Source: Symbiodinium natans
Lineage: Eukaryota; Sar; Dinophyceae; Suessiales; Symbiodiniaceae
Reading direction: 5' to 3'
Assembly (NCBI GenBank): GCA_905221605.1
Contig: CAJNDS010002211.1
Location: 536,989-580,411 of the forward strand
Length of the DNA: 43,423 nucleotides
The notes under the pieces were generated by a model that was given only the letters and a program-made list of their open reading frames with translations, did not search any database and had not been told where the DNA came from. How positions within the stretch are numbered: the stretch's first letter is position 1; the number at the start of each line of letters is the position of its first letter. This document shows positions 11,063 through 20,399 of the stretch, in pieces. The position numbers were made by a program, and so were the translations under genes.

Positions 11063-11464
11063 ATGCAAGCTTCAGATGTTTCCCACTCAGCACTCGACCT
11101 TGTCGTGGTACTCCTCCTCAGTCTCGCATCTTCCAGGTCACCAAACTCACCAACTAGCATCGGCTAGCTGATCCTTCAGGAAAAGATTGGCTTCATAGTT
11201 TCGCTTCTTCCAGCGTACCATCAGCCAAAAACGTCTTCAGAGGTGGCAATCAGACGCCTTGCAGAAGGGGCTATAGAGTCCCTCGTTGAGTTTCATCATC
11301 ATTTTGCCTCCTCTTTGCAAACTTCTCATGCACTGAAACAAGGGCTCACACTAACCAGAAAAATCGCGGGCGCTCCATGGCGGCAACGCGGCCATGGCTT
11401 CCAAAAAAAATGGCTGCGGGTTTCACTCACCCACCCAACCACTGAGATCACTTAGCATCTCAGT

Positions 11465-14400
11465 TCATTCTTCATCCTCTTCGCCCTTCTTCTCGCCAGC
11501 TCCAGTTGACTCCATCAACTTGGCGCGGCGCTCCTTGGCGGCTTCCTTCATCTCCGCCAACTCAGCCGTCCTCGTTTCCATCATCACATCCTGCGAAGAT
11601 CGGCTAGGCTCAGCTGGCGTCTCCGCAGGCCTCTCAGTTGGCTGGTCTCCAACCTTTCTCTTCTTCTCTTCCAACATCAGCTCCAAATCGGCAACACTAA
11701 AGCTTGCCTTCACACGCTCAGCAATCTGCGCGATAGCTGCTGCATCCAACTCAGATGGTACAACTGACACAGGCGAGCGAACCGCTTCGCCTTCCAGCTT
11801 TGCTCTCTTAGCAGCTTCTTCCTCGGCAGCTGACAGGTCGGCGATGCGCTTGCGCTTTCGCTCAGCTTCCTCGAACTCTCGGTCTTGCTGTTCCGCTGCA
11901 GCCTTGAGGATCCGCTTCAGGTCCTTTTCCTCCTTCTCGAGTTTCCCAACATTCTCACCCATGATCCCAAAGGCTTGCTGCCACATGTCGGCAGGCAACG
12001 TCAAGTTGAACCTCACCACATAGTCGGTCGGCAAGTGCCACTTACACTTGCAGATCCACACAACACCGCTTCGAGTCTCACTCGCAACCACCTTCTTCCA
12101 GCTTGCCGCCCTCTGCGTGTCGGTGATCTCCTCTTTCTTTTTCTCCAGGTCCTCCAAGAATCCTGCAACAGACTCCATCACGGATCTGTAGTGGCTGTAG
12201 GCCACAAACGACCACTTGGGGACTGGTCTCTCCCTCAGCTCCGGCTCGTGAATCCGAAGTGTATCACACGACAACATCGAAATCACTCGCACTCGCTCCA
12301 CCAGTTCCTTAAACACCAAGGATCCTTCCTTTGCACTTCTCTTCCAGCGCAACACCCATGGGGGATAATACGAGCTCTCAGCTTCATCCTCCATGATCCT
12401 CTCTGCTCCCAAAATGGGTAGCATGCACAACAGATCCACCATCCGCAAGACTCCGAGGTCCTGGTGCTCACCCAGAAGCAAAACAGGGATTATCCCTTTT
12501 CTCTTCAAGTACCTCACGAAGCTCAACATCGCCAGGCCACACGTTCCCGGCGGCACTTCCATGTACAGTCCTCCTTCATTCACTGCCATCTCCCAGATGA
12601 TGGCCTTGCCACCAATCTGTCCACGGACATCCAAGATTCCGAAGATCTTCGTGGGTTTCTCCTGTAGCTCACACACCTCCTGGATGGGCTTCACCAGCTT
12701 CTCGTATGAGCTTTGATAGCGCAACATATCCTTGTCGGATAGCGTGCCTACCACGTCCTTGAGCTCTAGCTCATCCACTGGAGTTCCGCGCCGGCAGATA
12801 CTCCATGACACATCACCGAACCACTTCGGCGGCTCTGGATCCGCCAGCTCCGGAAACACGTCGACCATCCGTTCAATCACCTTCGGCATGGCCTTGGGTT
12901 TCGGTGCAGCTTGGCCTGAGCCTCGGCTTTCACCTTTATCACCCCTTTTTCCAGCAGCTCGGCGCTCCTTCTCTGCCTCTCGGAGATGGAATGCATGGCT
13001 TGCATCCGTGCCAGAGACTGTCACAGTCTGTTTGCACTTTTCGCACTTGGGCTTGCCACTTTCATCCCAGCTCAACCCGGCAGCATGCTCGGATCTGAAC
13101 AACCATTTGCAAACCTTACACCAAAAGGGGCTTTTCATCTCAGCACCCTGCTCACCCTTCCTGCTGTCTTCAGCTGCCATTTTCCTGTCCTTCACCAAAG
13201 GTACAGGCTCCAGGCTAGGGCTAGCTTCCGTGGTGCTTGAACCAAAGCTTTTGCGGTTGGACCATAAATCCATTTCTTGAACCTCAGGGGAAGAGTCTTC
13301 ACGAAGGGTTTCGGGACTTCTAAGGTGGAAATTTTCAAAAACTTCACCACACTTTTTCACACTTTTCAACGATCCAACTTGCTCCACACTGCATCCAGTT
13401 GCCTCGGCACACTGGCATGCCTGAACTCCAACCCTTGGTCGGATTCCACAGATCCTCCACACCTGCTGCACATCTTCACCAGGGTATATACCCATAGCTT
13501 GCTGGTGCTGACAGAATGTCACTTGACTCAAGCACTTTGTAAGAACGTCAGCGATCATTCCCGCTGTCGGGCACCAAATGACCTTCAAGGTCTGAGCTTC
13601 CTGTATCCGCTCCTGAAGATAGCAGACAGCGATGTCTAAGTGGCGAACTCGCCTACTCAACCCACGGTTTAGCAAAACCGCTCTCGCTGAGGAACTGTCA
13701 GTGTGCAATCGGATCGTGACATCTGACTCGGCCAACTGACCGATCAAAGTCGCAAGTCCCTCACTCTCCTGTACCGCAGTCAAGATGGCTCTCAACTCGG
13801 CTTCACAAGAACTCAGCGATACACACCCTTGAACTCGAGAGATTCCCTTGATCAGGCATCCTCTATAAAAGATGGCTATGCCCGACACAGATCTTCGTCC
13901 TAACGACGCTTGGGGTGCCCAACTGGCATCCGCATACACTTCCAGCTGCGCCGGCCCACTGTCCGGTACATTCCCATCAGGGCCAAAGTACTGCCATGCA
14001 TGGTATTGTCCCTTTAGGAACCTAATCACTTGTCGCAATGCTTGCTCAAAGCATGCTGTTGGCTTGGACTGTCCTTGCGAAAGAATGGACATCCACCTAC
14101 TCAGGTCAGGTCTCGACTGACCCCACCATGCAATCCGGCCAAGTACTGCTCTGTACCTCGCAGCTGCAGTGTCACTCAACTCAGGATCCGAACCACTTGC
14201 TCTGCCCTTCTCGACCGTTTTCACGATGTCCGGAGGAGCAGTAACCACCTTCAGGTCCTTACAGAACTCTGTCTCGAACAGGGCATCTAAGTATGCCGGG
14301 GGCACTCGCATCCTGAGATGACTCCCTTGTCTCTCAATCTCTCGCCCCAAAAAGGTGATCTTTCCACCAGTGGAAGTGATTCGACCCGTTTCCTTGATCT

Positions 14401-17400
14401 TCAACTCTCCGTTCAGGGTGTCGGTCACCAACCGAATGGCATCTCTAGTGCCACACAGAATCAAATCGTCCACATAGCACAACATGAGGAATCTTTTCCC
14501 TCTCACAGTGCCCTCGAAGACGGAAGGTTCCGTTGGGCATTGCTTCAACCCAACTTTCTTCACAACTGTCGCCAGCTTCAAGTTCCAAGCTTTGGCGGCA
14601 ACTCTCAAACCATTCATGGCTTGATCCAGAATCATAAACACCGGGACATAATAGTCCTTGCAGGCGGAAACATCCTTGGGCAATTGGATAATCGCCTTCG
14701 ATCCTTTCGGAAGGGGGGAATGCAAGAATGCAGTGCTAACATCCAAAGTTGCGATATCCATAGCATCTACCGAAGCAATGGCCAAAAGCGTCCGTAACGC
14801 TTCTAAAGAAGGAGTCGTAGCACTCAGTCCTAAAGATGATGCTGTGCTCCCCTTTGCGATGTCTTGCACCACACACCGAGCTCTCACAGCTTCCTTGCCA
14901 TTCACCACCTTTGGGCCTATGACCCATCGGGTTGGGATGATCTTTATCCCATGCTGACGAGCAAACTTCTGAGCCTCGTCTGCTCCAACCACTCTCCCTG
15001 CTTTGTGAGCAGTCATACTCTGCAGCTCAGTTCGCCGGCCTTCCACTGTTTTATCCACATCTAATGGACATCCATCTATCTCAGACAGAACACTCGTGGG
15101 TCTTGCCAGCCAAACTTGGGATCCACACACCTTCATGGACTCCGGGAAAGTGCTATTCTTGTTGAGCAGAATCGAATTGGTCACATGTACCAACTTCGGA
15201 CTCTCGTCACTGCTTACCATTTTAATAGGACCTTGAGGCACATCGAGTCTTGGGTCTAAATAAATACGATTGATCAGCCGGGGAACTCGATTGGACTCAT
15301 CTGGAACTGAGTTCACATCTGAAGTTAAACTCTCTAAACGCCGGGGAACTCGACTGGACTCATTTGGAACTGAATCCACATCCATTTGAGGTTTTTCTTC
15401 CTCCATTGGGATCGCTTCATCCTCAGCGGGAGTTTCTCCTTCGAAGTATCCAGGTTCCATTGCCTCATCTGGAATCCCTTGGTAAGGCAAACTTGGATCC
15501 TCAAAATCCTCCATGTCAACATCCACAACTTCTGTCGCAGGTGTTGGGACGCTTTGCTTCTCCTCCAACTTGGGATCTGGTCGACTCTCATAGGTGATCT
15601 TCGGGCGTTTCAGGAGTGAAGGCTCACTTCCAGACTCCATCACCCCCGCATCCTTTGAGCTTCTCTGGTCCATTTTTGGAGTTTCCTCTGTTGGTTCTTT
15701 CGATTCCAACCGTTGTCGTTGAGCTTTCAACCAATCATCATACCGTTTTCGGCATTCAGCATTGTGGTTGGCTTTTCCTCTTTTTGGACCACACGCAGGA
15801 CAGTTCGCTGTGCCACCATGTTCCTTCACCCATGCAGCTGGAGGTCCAACTTTGCTCATGTCGGTGGTCGGTCCCTCAGACACTCGGCCCTCAAAGGCCT
15901 TGTCCGCTTCACCTTCAATCCGATCGGGCACACCATCCTCTTTCTCCTTCAGAATCGGGGGAGCCAATGTATCCGATGGATCATGCTCCTTGAGCAAATG
16001 TTGACAATGCTCCAACCCAATCTTCAACGGAACGATGTGCTTGATGGACTTTGCTCGAAAGTGTTTTGGACAACCATCCACCATGGCACTCACAACATGA
16101 GTCAAGCCACCAACTTCAGGGTACACATAGGCTGCTTCCACAAACCGGGAGAGCGCCGTGGTTTTCATCGAATCCGGTAGCTCAGCCAGAACTGTAGCAC
16201 CTATCAACGACGATCCACACTCATGGAGGGATCTCTGTAGTACCAACTCCTGGGGTGATTTCTTCCCATCAAAGGCAGCTGCATGGTGATTGTGCATTGC
16301 AGCACAGTAAATCAGACCAAACTCAAACGCTCGAGGACTTCTTTTCAAGTCAAAGCCCTGCGCTCGTAGATCCAACCTCACCGTGCTGAACAACTCCTTG
16401 AGTGTTCTCACTGCCCTTTCCACACCACCAACCGCTTCATGTCCCTGCGGAGGTGCTCTTTGGGTCACAATCCTAATCCCCAGATTGGCTCTCTTGATGA
16501 GGGCGCTCACCGCTGTCTCGCTGTCTGTCCTCAACAGTACAGCAGACCCTGCAATGTCCAGTCCGAAAGCATTCATCCAATAACGAATCCAGCTGGAGGT
16601 ATTGTCAGCATTGGTCCCTACCAACAGACATCCAATCATTCTGGTTGACATTTCAGTCATGACCAGTACTTTCATGTTGGGAGCCGTCGGCTGGTCTTTC
16701 GCAAAAGTACCAGTTACCAGGTTGATGAAGCAGAAATCTGCTTGCAACGCCACGGGTCGGTCTTGAGCATCCTTGGTCCGACGATGCTGGGTTGTTCCTC
16801 TTGTCATCCGACAATGAGGACATTCGGACGAAAAAGGAATGTGGCCTCGCATCCGATGCAGCTCCATTTCTTCTTGCTTTTTCTTGGTCATTGACTGCAC
16901 TGACTGCATCTGATCAACCTCCATCGGTCGTTGGCCATCATCCACATCCATGGGTCGAACCTCAGTTCTTCCAAAGGTTACTTTCTTTCGCTTTCCAGCA
17001 TCACCTTGCAGGTAGATCCAAGGACATCCAGCCCAGGATACTCCATATCCCATGACTCCTTTCTTCTCGTGTCGCAGCGAAATCTCTCTTCGAGTGAACT
17101 TCACTTCCCAACCAGTATTCACCATCTGCTCGGTGCTCAAGATGTTGTGAGCCACATCTGCTACAACTCCAGTCACACACACCGATGTCAAACCAAGATA
17201 CTGCTTTCCTTCATACATAGGCAGCAAGGCTCGGATGCGAACTCGCTCGAAGACATTCACCGGGGTATCGTTGGCTGCTGAGTACCTCTCATTAGGTCCC
17301 AACGCCTTCCGATCCAAGATCTGGAACTCATCCAAGTATCTTTTCGCAATCACAGTCACCGATGCTCCTGAGTCAATCAACCACCATTTGCTTGCATCAT

Positions 17401-19462
17401 CCTTTTCCATGCTTTTGACTTGATTCATCGGAGGTTTCATCAAAGACCGAACTGACTTAGATGGCAACATCTGAGATAAATCGGTAGAGATCCGATGCTC
17501 CAACTCGGCAATCCGGACTCTCGTCTCAACTTCCCATGACCAATCTATCTCATCAGTACTCCGGGGAATCCACTCTTTTCTCACTTCATCGAGCAATCCT
17601 TCCAGAGGTTGCAACACAGATTCCACTCGGGCCTCTGACTCAGGTTCATTCCATTCACCTCCAGTTAGCTGGTAGTCACTCGACTCACCCTCTTGGGAGA
17701 CTTCAGCAACTGTCTTCCCCTTTCCTTTGCCTTTTCCTTTGGGCTTTCCCTTTTCGGGCTTCTTCTTGGGATCTCCTTTTGCCTTGGCTTTCGCCTTAGC
17801 ATTGGGGGAATTGGGCTTCTTGCCTGAATCTCCCTCCTTATACCAGCAATCGCGGGCATAATGTCCCTTTCCACCACACACATAGCACTCCACATCCTTC
17901 TTGTTCTGGCTTGAAGCTCGTTTGCCAGCACCTTTGCTTGATTCGCGCTTGCCTTTCTGTTCCTTTCCTTTGCCTTTTGGTTTTCCTTCGTTGCCCTTTC
18001 CCTCATTGGGATCTCGAAAAGGTTGAAGCTTCGTGCCAGGGGCTTCTGACCACACCCTTTGTTGCACCTCAAACTTCAGAGCAACTCTTTTCAGATCTTC
18101 AAACGATTCACTATCGCCATGCAACAAGCAATGGCTTCTACACCGATCTGGCAAACTGCGCAGCAAAACCATAACCGAATCCGCTTCTTGGATCTGCAAA
18201 CCACCAGCATGCACATCGGGATCAAGACTATTGAGCAGCTTGGTGTACTTGTTCAACTCATGCTCAATCTTTCGAATGATCTCCGGAATACTGGGTGCTT
18301 TCACGGTTTGATTCACCAGCTGCGACCGAAAGAACAGGCATTCAGCTCGCGACTTCAGGCAAAACTCCTTCGCCAGCAATCTCAAAGCCACAAAACCAGA
18401 TTGTTGATAAGTGCTCTCACTTTCAACATATGTCTGCAAAATCAGAGAACTCTTCTCATGATTTGCAAAAGTCTGTCGCAGGATGTGCATCAGCCTCGTC
18501 GACCTCTTCTGTTGCTCCACAGTAAGTCGATCCTGTTTCAGCCGAGACTCTTCTTGAGTCTTCACCGCATGCATGAGCTCATTGGGAAACACTTCTGAAC
18601 CCAAACCAACCCAACTGGTCAGCTTCTCCATCCAGGTCAAGAATCCAAGAGCTTCAGAGATGCGATCCTTCCAAGACGAAAAGTCAATGGTCGGCAAACT
18701 GGGCAACCATTTGTCCGATCGAGCAAACACATCCCTTTCCCTTTCTTGCTCCAGAGGTGGAGGTCTCAGTGGGGGACTTGGGCTCGCCATCCGAAAAAGC
18801 TGGGTCCCCTTCGCAGGAGTACCCACTGGCGATGCACCTTGACATCCCGAAGAAGAACTGGGCATGTTCTCAGGAACACCATCCTGAGGTAAGGGGGGAT
18901 TCACCTGTTGCTGTTGCTGTGGCTGCTGTTGCTGATGCTGCTGTATCATCCACTGCTGATGCTGCTGCTGTTGCTGCACCATGGACGAAGTCATCGTTTG
19001 CATAAACTGCTGTTGCTGCACAACCAGTTGCTGCATCATGCTTTCCAATTCTCGCACTTGTCTCGTCAACCCTTGCACGTCGGGTGATGTTTGTGATGGT
19101 GTCACCACAGGTTGAGGAGGTCCAGTGGATAGTCCTGGTGGTAACGAAGGACTTCCTACCGCTTGCTGAGGCAAACCAGGGGGAAACGAAGGGCCTCCCA
19201 TTGTCTGTTGGGGTGCTCCAGTAGCTACCCCATGAGGGCTTCTGGCGGGAGTTCGACCTCTGGGCACTGGGCCATACACAGGTTGGCTTCCTTGTGCCAA
19301 ACCTTGCACCCACAGTGGGTTGGGATTTCCCAAACCCGGAAAAGGGTCTACCCTTCGCCTTGTCTCAGCATCCATGATGGGCACAGAGCTTCCACGCTCT
19401 CGTCCACCTCTTGGACTCCTCACATGAGCTCCACTGGTATGTCGTGGGGATGTATTCAACAT
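11465..19462 (-). CDS. Copia gag-pol polyprotein with long C-terminal extension
   Basis: This single 2665-residue frame starts at ATG 19462 and ends at TGA 11465. In order: a Gln- and Pro-rich N-terminus (glutamine runs about 140-190); a gag domain; one CCHC zinc knuckle (C526, C529, H534, C539) flanked by Lys/Gly-rich linkers; an aspartic protease with DSG at 697-699; an integrase with an HHCC finger (H869, H874, C881, C884) and D909, D980, E1015, where the last two have the classic 35-residue spacing; a reverse transcriptase with D1574 and YVDD at 1663-1666; and RNase H with YADAS near 1843. Together these would package, cleave, copy and integrate the element. About 680 further residues follow RNase H. 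They include a CxxC...CxxC zinc-ribbon-like motif (C2115, C2118, C2140, C2143) and a charged, coiled-coil-prone tail. No stop or frameshift breaks the frame, and no gag/pol frameshift site is needed. Confidence 0.96.
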   Translation of the reverse strand: MLNTSPRHTSGAHVRSPRGGRERGSSVPIMDAETRRRVDPFPGLGNPNPLWVQGLAQGSQPVYGPVPRGRTPARSPHGVATGAPQQTMGGPSFPPGLPQQAVGSPSLPPGLSTGPPQPVVTPSQTSPDVQGLTRQVRELESMMQQLVVQQQQFMQTMTSSMVQQQQQHQQWMIQQHQQQQPQQQQQVNPPLPQDGVPENMPSSSSGCQGASPVGTPAKGTQLFRMASPSPPLRPPPLEQERERDVFARSDKWLPSLPTIDFSSWKDRISEALGFLTWMEKLTSWVGLGSEVFPNELMHAVKTQEESRLKQDRLTVEQQKRSTRLMHILRQTFANHEKSSLILQTYVESESTYQQSGFVALRLLAKEFCLKSRAECLFFRSQLVNQTVKAPSIPEIIRKIEHELNKYTKLLNSLDPDVHAGGLQIQEADSVMVLLRSLPDRCRSHCLLHGDSESFEDLKRVALKFEVQQRVWSEAPGTKLQPFRDPNEGKGNEGKPKGKGKEQKGKRESSKGAGKRASSQNKKDVECYVCGGKGHYARDCWYKEGDSGKKPNSPNAKAKAKAKGDPKKKPEKGKPKGKGKGKGKTVAEVSQEGESSDYQLTGGEWNEPESEARVESVLQPLEGLLDEVRKEWIPRSTDEIDWSWEVETRVRIAELEHRISTDLSQMLPSKSVRSLMKPPMNQVKSMEKDDASKWWLIDSGASVTVIAKRYLDEFQILDRKALGPNERYSAANDTPVNVFERVRIRALLPMYEGKQYLGLTSVCVTGVVADVAHNILSTEQMVNTGWEVKFTRREISLRHEKKGVMGYGVSWAGCPWIYLQGDAGKRKKVTFGRTEVRPMDVDDGQRPMEVDQMQSVQSMTKKKQEEMELHRMRGHIPFSSECPHCRMTRGTTQHRRTKDAQDRPVALQADFCFINLVTGTFAKDQPTAPNMKVLVMTEMSTRMIGCLLVGTNADNTSSWIRYWMNAFGLDIAGSAVLLRTDSETAVSALIKRANLGIRIVTQRAPPQGHEAVGGVERAVRTLKELFSTVRLDLRAQGFDLKRSPRAFEFGLIYCAAMHNHHAAAFDGKKSPQELVLQRSLHECGSSLIGATVLAELPDSMKTTALSRFVEAAYVYPEVGGLTHVVSAMVDGCPKHFRAKSIKHIVPLKIGLEHCQHLLKEHDPSDTLAPPILKEKEDGVPDRIEGEADKAFEGRVSEGPTTDMSKVGPPAAWVKEHGGTANCPACGPKRGKANHNAECRKRYDDWLKAQRQRLESKEPTEETPKMDQRSSKDAGVMESGSEPSLLKRPKITYESRPDPKLEEKQSVPTPATEVVDVDMEDFEDPSLPYQGIPDEAMEPGYFEGETPAEDEAIPMEEEKPQMDVDSVPNESSRVPRRLESLTSDVNSVPDESNRVPRLINRIYLDPRLDVPQGPIKMVSSDESPKLVHVTNSILLNKNSTFPESMKVCGSQVWLARPTSVLSEIDGCPLDVDKTVEGRRTELQSMTAHKAGRVVGADEAQKFARQHGIKIIPTRWVIGPKVVNGKEAVRARCVVQDIAKGSTASSLGLSATTPSLEALRTLLAIASVDAMDIATLDVSTAFLHSPLPKGSKAIIQLPKDVSACKDYYVPVFMILDQAMNGLRVAAKAWNLKLATVVKKVGLKQCPTEPSVFEGTVRGKRFLMLCYVDDLILCGTRDAIRLVTDTLNGELKIKETGRITSTGGKITFLGREIERQGSHLRMRVPPAYLDALFETEFCKDLKVVTAPPDIVKTVEKGRASGSDPELSDTAAARYRAVLGRIAWWGQSRPDLSRWMSILSQGQSKPTACFEQALRQVIRFLKGQYHAWQYFGPDGNVPDSGPAQLEVYADASWAPQASLGRRSVSGIAIFYRGCLIKGISRVQGCVSLSSCEAELRAILTAVQESEGLATLIGQLAESDVTIRLHTDSSSARAVLLNRGLSRRVRHLDIAVCYLQERIQEAQTLKVIWCPTAGMIADVLTKCLSQVTFCQHQQAMGIYPGEDVQQVWRICGIRPRVGVQACQCAEATGCSVEQVGSLKSVKKCGEVFENFHLRSPETLREDSSPEVQEMDLWSNRKSFGSSTTEASPSLEPVPLVKDRKMAAEDSRKGEQGAEMKSPFWCKVCKWLFRSEHAAGLSWDESGKPKCEKCKQTVTVSGTDASHAFHLREAEKERRAAGKRGDKGESRGSGQAAPKPKAMPKVIERMVDVFPELADPEPPKWFGDVSWSICRRGTPVDELELKDVVGTLSDKDMLRYQSSYEKLVKPIQEVCELQEKPTKIFGILDVRGQIGGKAIIWEMAVNEGGLYMEVPPGTCGLAMLSFVRYLKRKGIIPVLLLGEHQDLGVLRMVDLLCMLPILGAERIMEDEAESSYYPPWVLRWKRSAKEGSLVFKELVERVRVISMLSCDTLRIHEPELRERPVPKWSFVAYSHYRSVMESVAGFLEDLEKKKEEITDTQRAASWKKVVASETRSGVVWICKCKWHLPTDYVVRFNLTLPADMWQQAFGIMGENVGKLEKEEKDLKRILKAAAEQQDREFEEAERKRKRIADLSAAEEEAAKRAKLEGEAVRSPVSVVPSELDAAAIAQIAERVKASFSVADLELMLEEKKRKVGDQPTERPAETPAEPSRSSQDVMMETRTAELAEMKEAAKERRAKLMESTGAGEKKGEEDEE

Positions 19463-19864
19463 AGTTCCTGAACTCAGGCTCCAGCCTGCAGTCTCTCCAC
19501 AACGTCTTCTGGCGAAAATTCTCTCACCAACACCAGATGGTCCAGGCTCCTGAAGAACCTTAGTTCTACTCTACCAAGCACCGTATTCCTCCAAGATCGG
19601 TCACAACCAATCCAGTTCCAGACAAACCACCTTGCCCGGGCTCCAAAGTGCCTCAACAGCCGCTGAACCAACTGCTTCCAAGCCTGATGAGTCCGGATCC
19701 GCCTCCTCACAGGATAGGCTTCCCGGTACTCACTTACACGGTCCGAGTACAAGAGATTCCGGTCCACTGGCAGTCTGGGCTCCAAACCCAAACTTGCCTC
19801 CAGGCACTCACAGAGTCCTGACAGACAACCAAAGACCATACACGGGCTCGTACCACAAGGCACA

Positions 19865-19877
19865 AGCTCCGCTACCA
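19865..19877 (-). promoter_or_regulatory. tRNA primer-binding site of the Copia element
   Basis: The plus strand reads AGCTCCGCTACCA, which looks like the 3' end of a tRNA including CCA. On the element's strand this is TGGTAGCGGAGCT, resembling the initiator-methionine binding sites common in Copia elements. It abuts the LTR end at 19878 with no gap if the LTR ends in CACG. Which tRNA pairs here cannot be confirmed without the organism's tRNA set. Confidence 0.8.
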
Positions 19878-20253
19878 CGTGAAAAACCGAAGGTCCCTCT
19901 GGTACCTTTTCCCTTGAAAGCACGAACCCTGACCTCTCACACAAGTGCGGACAACTCTCTCTTTTTCACAGTCAGAGCCACTTGAGCCAAAAGTCACGAA
20001 GTGCACAAACTAAACGAATTCTCTCTTGTGAGCTTAAACTCAGCTTCAGAACGAAGTTCCTACACACTGCACACTCACTTTAAATAGCGTATTGGGCAAA
20101 AACACACTCGTATGATTTCCTTGGAAATCAACGAGGCATAAACCATCGAGGATGGGATCACACGGATTCCCAATCACTCCGAAGCAAAACAAACCTATAC
20201 AAGCTGATCCAAAACATGACAAAAACATCACTGATCAGCCACAATCTTCCACT
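19878..20253 (-). repeat. 5' LTR of the Copia element
   Basis: This is the upstream copy of the LTR in the element's sense, matching 10352-10727 except for the last base. It is followed directly (towards lower coordinates) by the primer-binding site. A 61-codon frame present in both LTRs is a by-product of the repeat, not a gene. Confidence 0.95.
19981..19992 (-). other. Spliced-leader-like 12-mer in the 5' LTR
   Basis: This is the same TTTTGGCTCAAG as in the other LTR. It sits about 272 bases from the LTR's 5' end and downstream of the TATA-like sequence. That is where the element's transcript could start or be trans-spliced. Confidence 0.6.
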
Positions 20254-20258
20254 GTAGG
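20254..20258. repeat. Candidate target-site duplication, right copy (GTAGG)
   Basis: This matches the left copy at 10347-10351 exactly. The base next to the LTR on this side (T at 20253) is C at the equivalent position of the other LTR, so a 6-base duplication with one mismatch is also possible. Confidence 0.65.
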
Positions 20259-20399
20259 AGCCCTCCAGATGACAGCTTGCTGTCTATTGCCAGGAGCCAT
20301 CCCAGTCCGGACGCCGGGAGCGATGGCCAGCGGTGGTATGGGAACGCGTACGGCTGGGCATGACCTGCATTGGAGGCAGCTCTTGCTCATCAACCCCCC

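Larger units (their letters stand above)
10352..20253 (-). mobile_element. Complete Ty1/Copia LTR retrotransposon
   Basis: This 9.9-kb element lies on the minus strand. Two 376-bp LTRs (19878-20253 upstream, 10352-10727 downstream) read as identical apart from one terminal base. A tRNA-complementary primer-binding site abuts the 5' LTR and a G-rich polypurine tract abuts the 3' LTR. The interior holds one uninterrupted 2665-codon gag-pol frame. The domain order gag, protease, integrase, RT, RNase H is the Copia (Pseudoviridae) order. GTAGG lies immediately outside both ends (10347-10351 and 20254-20258), a candidate 5-bp target duplication. Matching LTRs and an intact frame imply a recent insertion that may still be competent. 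It landed in repeat-rich DNA, so no host gene is clearly interrupted. Confidence 0.95.

Noticed and set aside
11394-19471. Many plus-strand frames opposite gag-pol
   Set aside because: Shadows of the long minus-strand frame, with codon patterns complementary to it and no motifs.
19683-19705. CTGATGAGTCCGG, resembling a hammerhead ribozyme core
   Set aside because: No GAAA core or closing stems follow, and it lies on the strand opposite the element's transcript.
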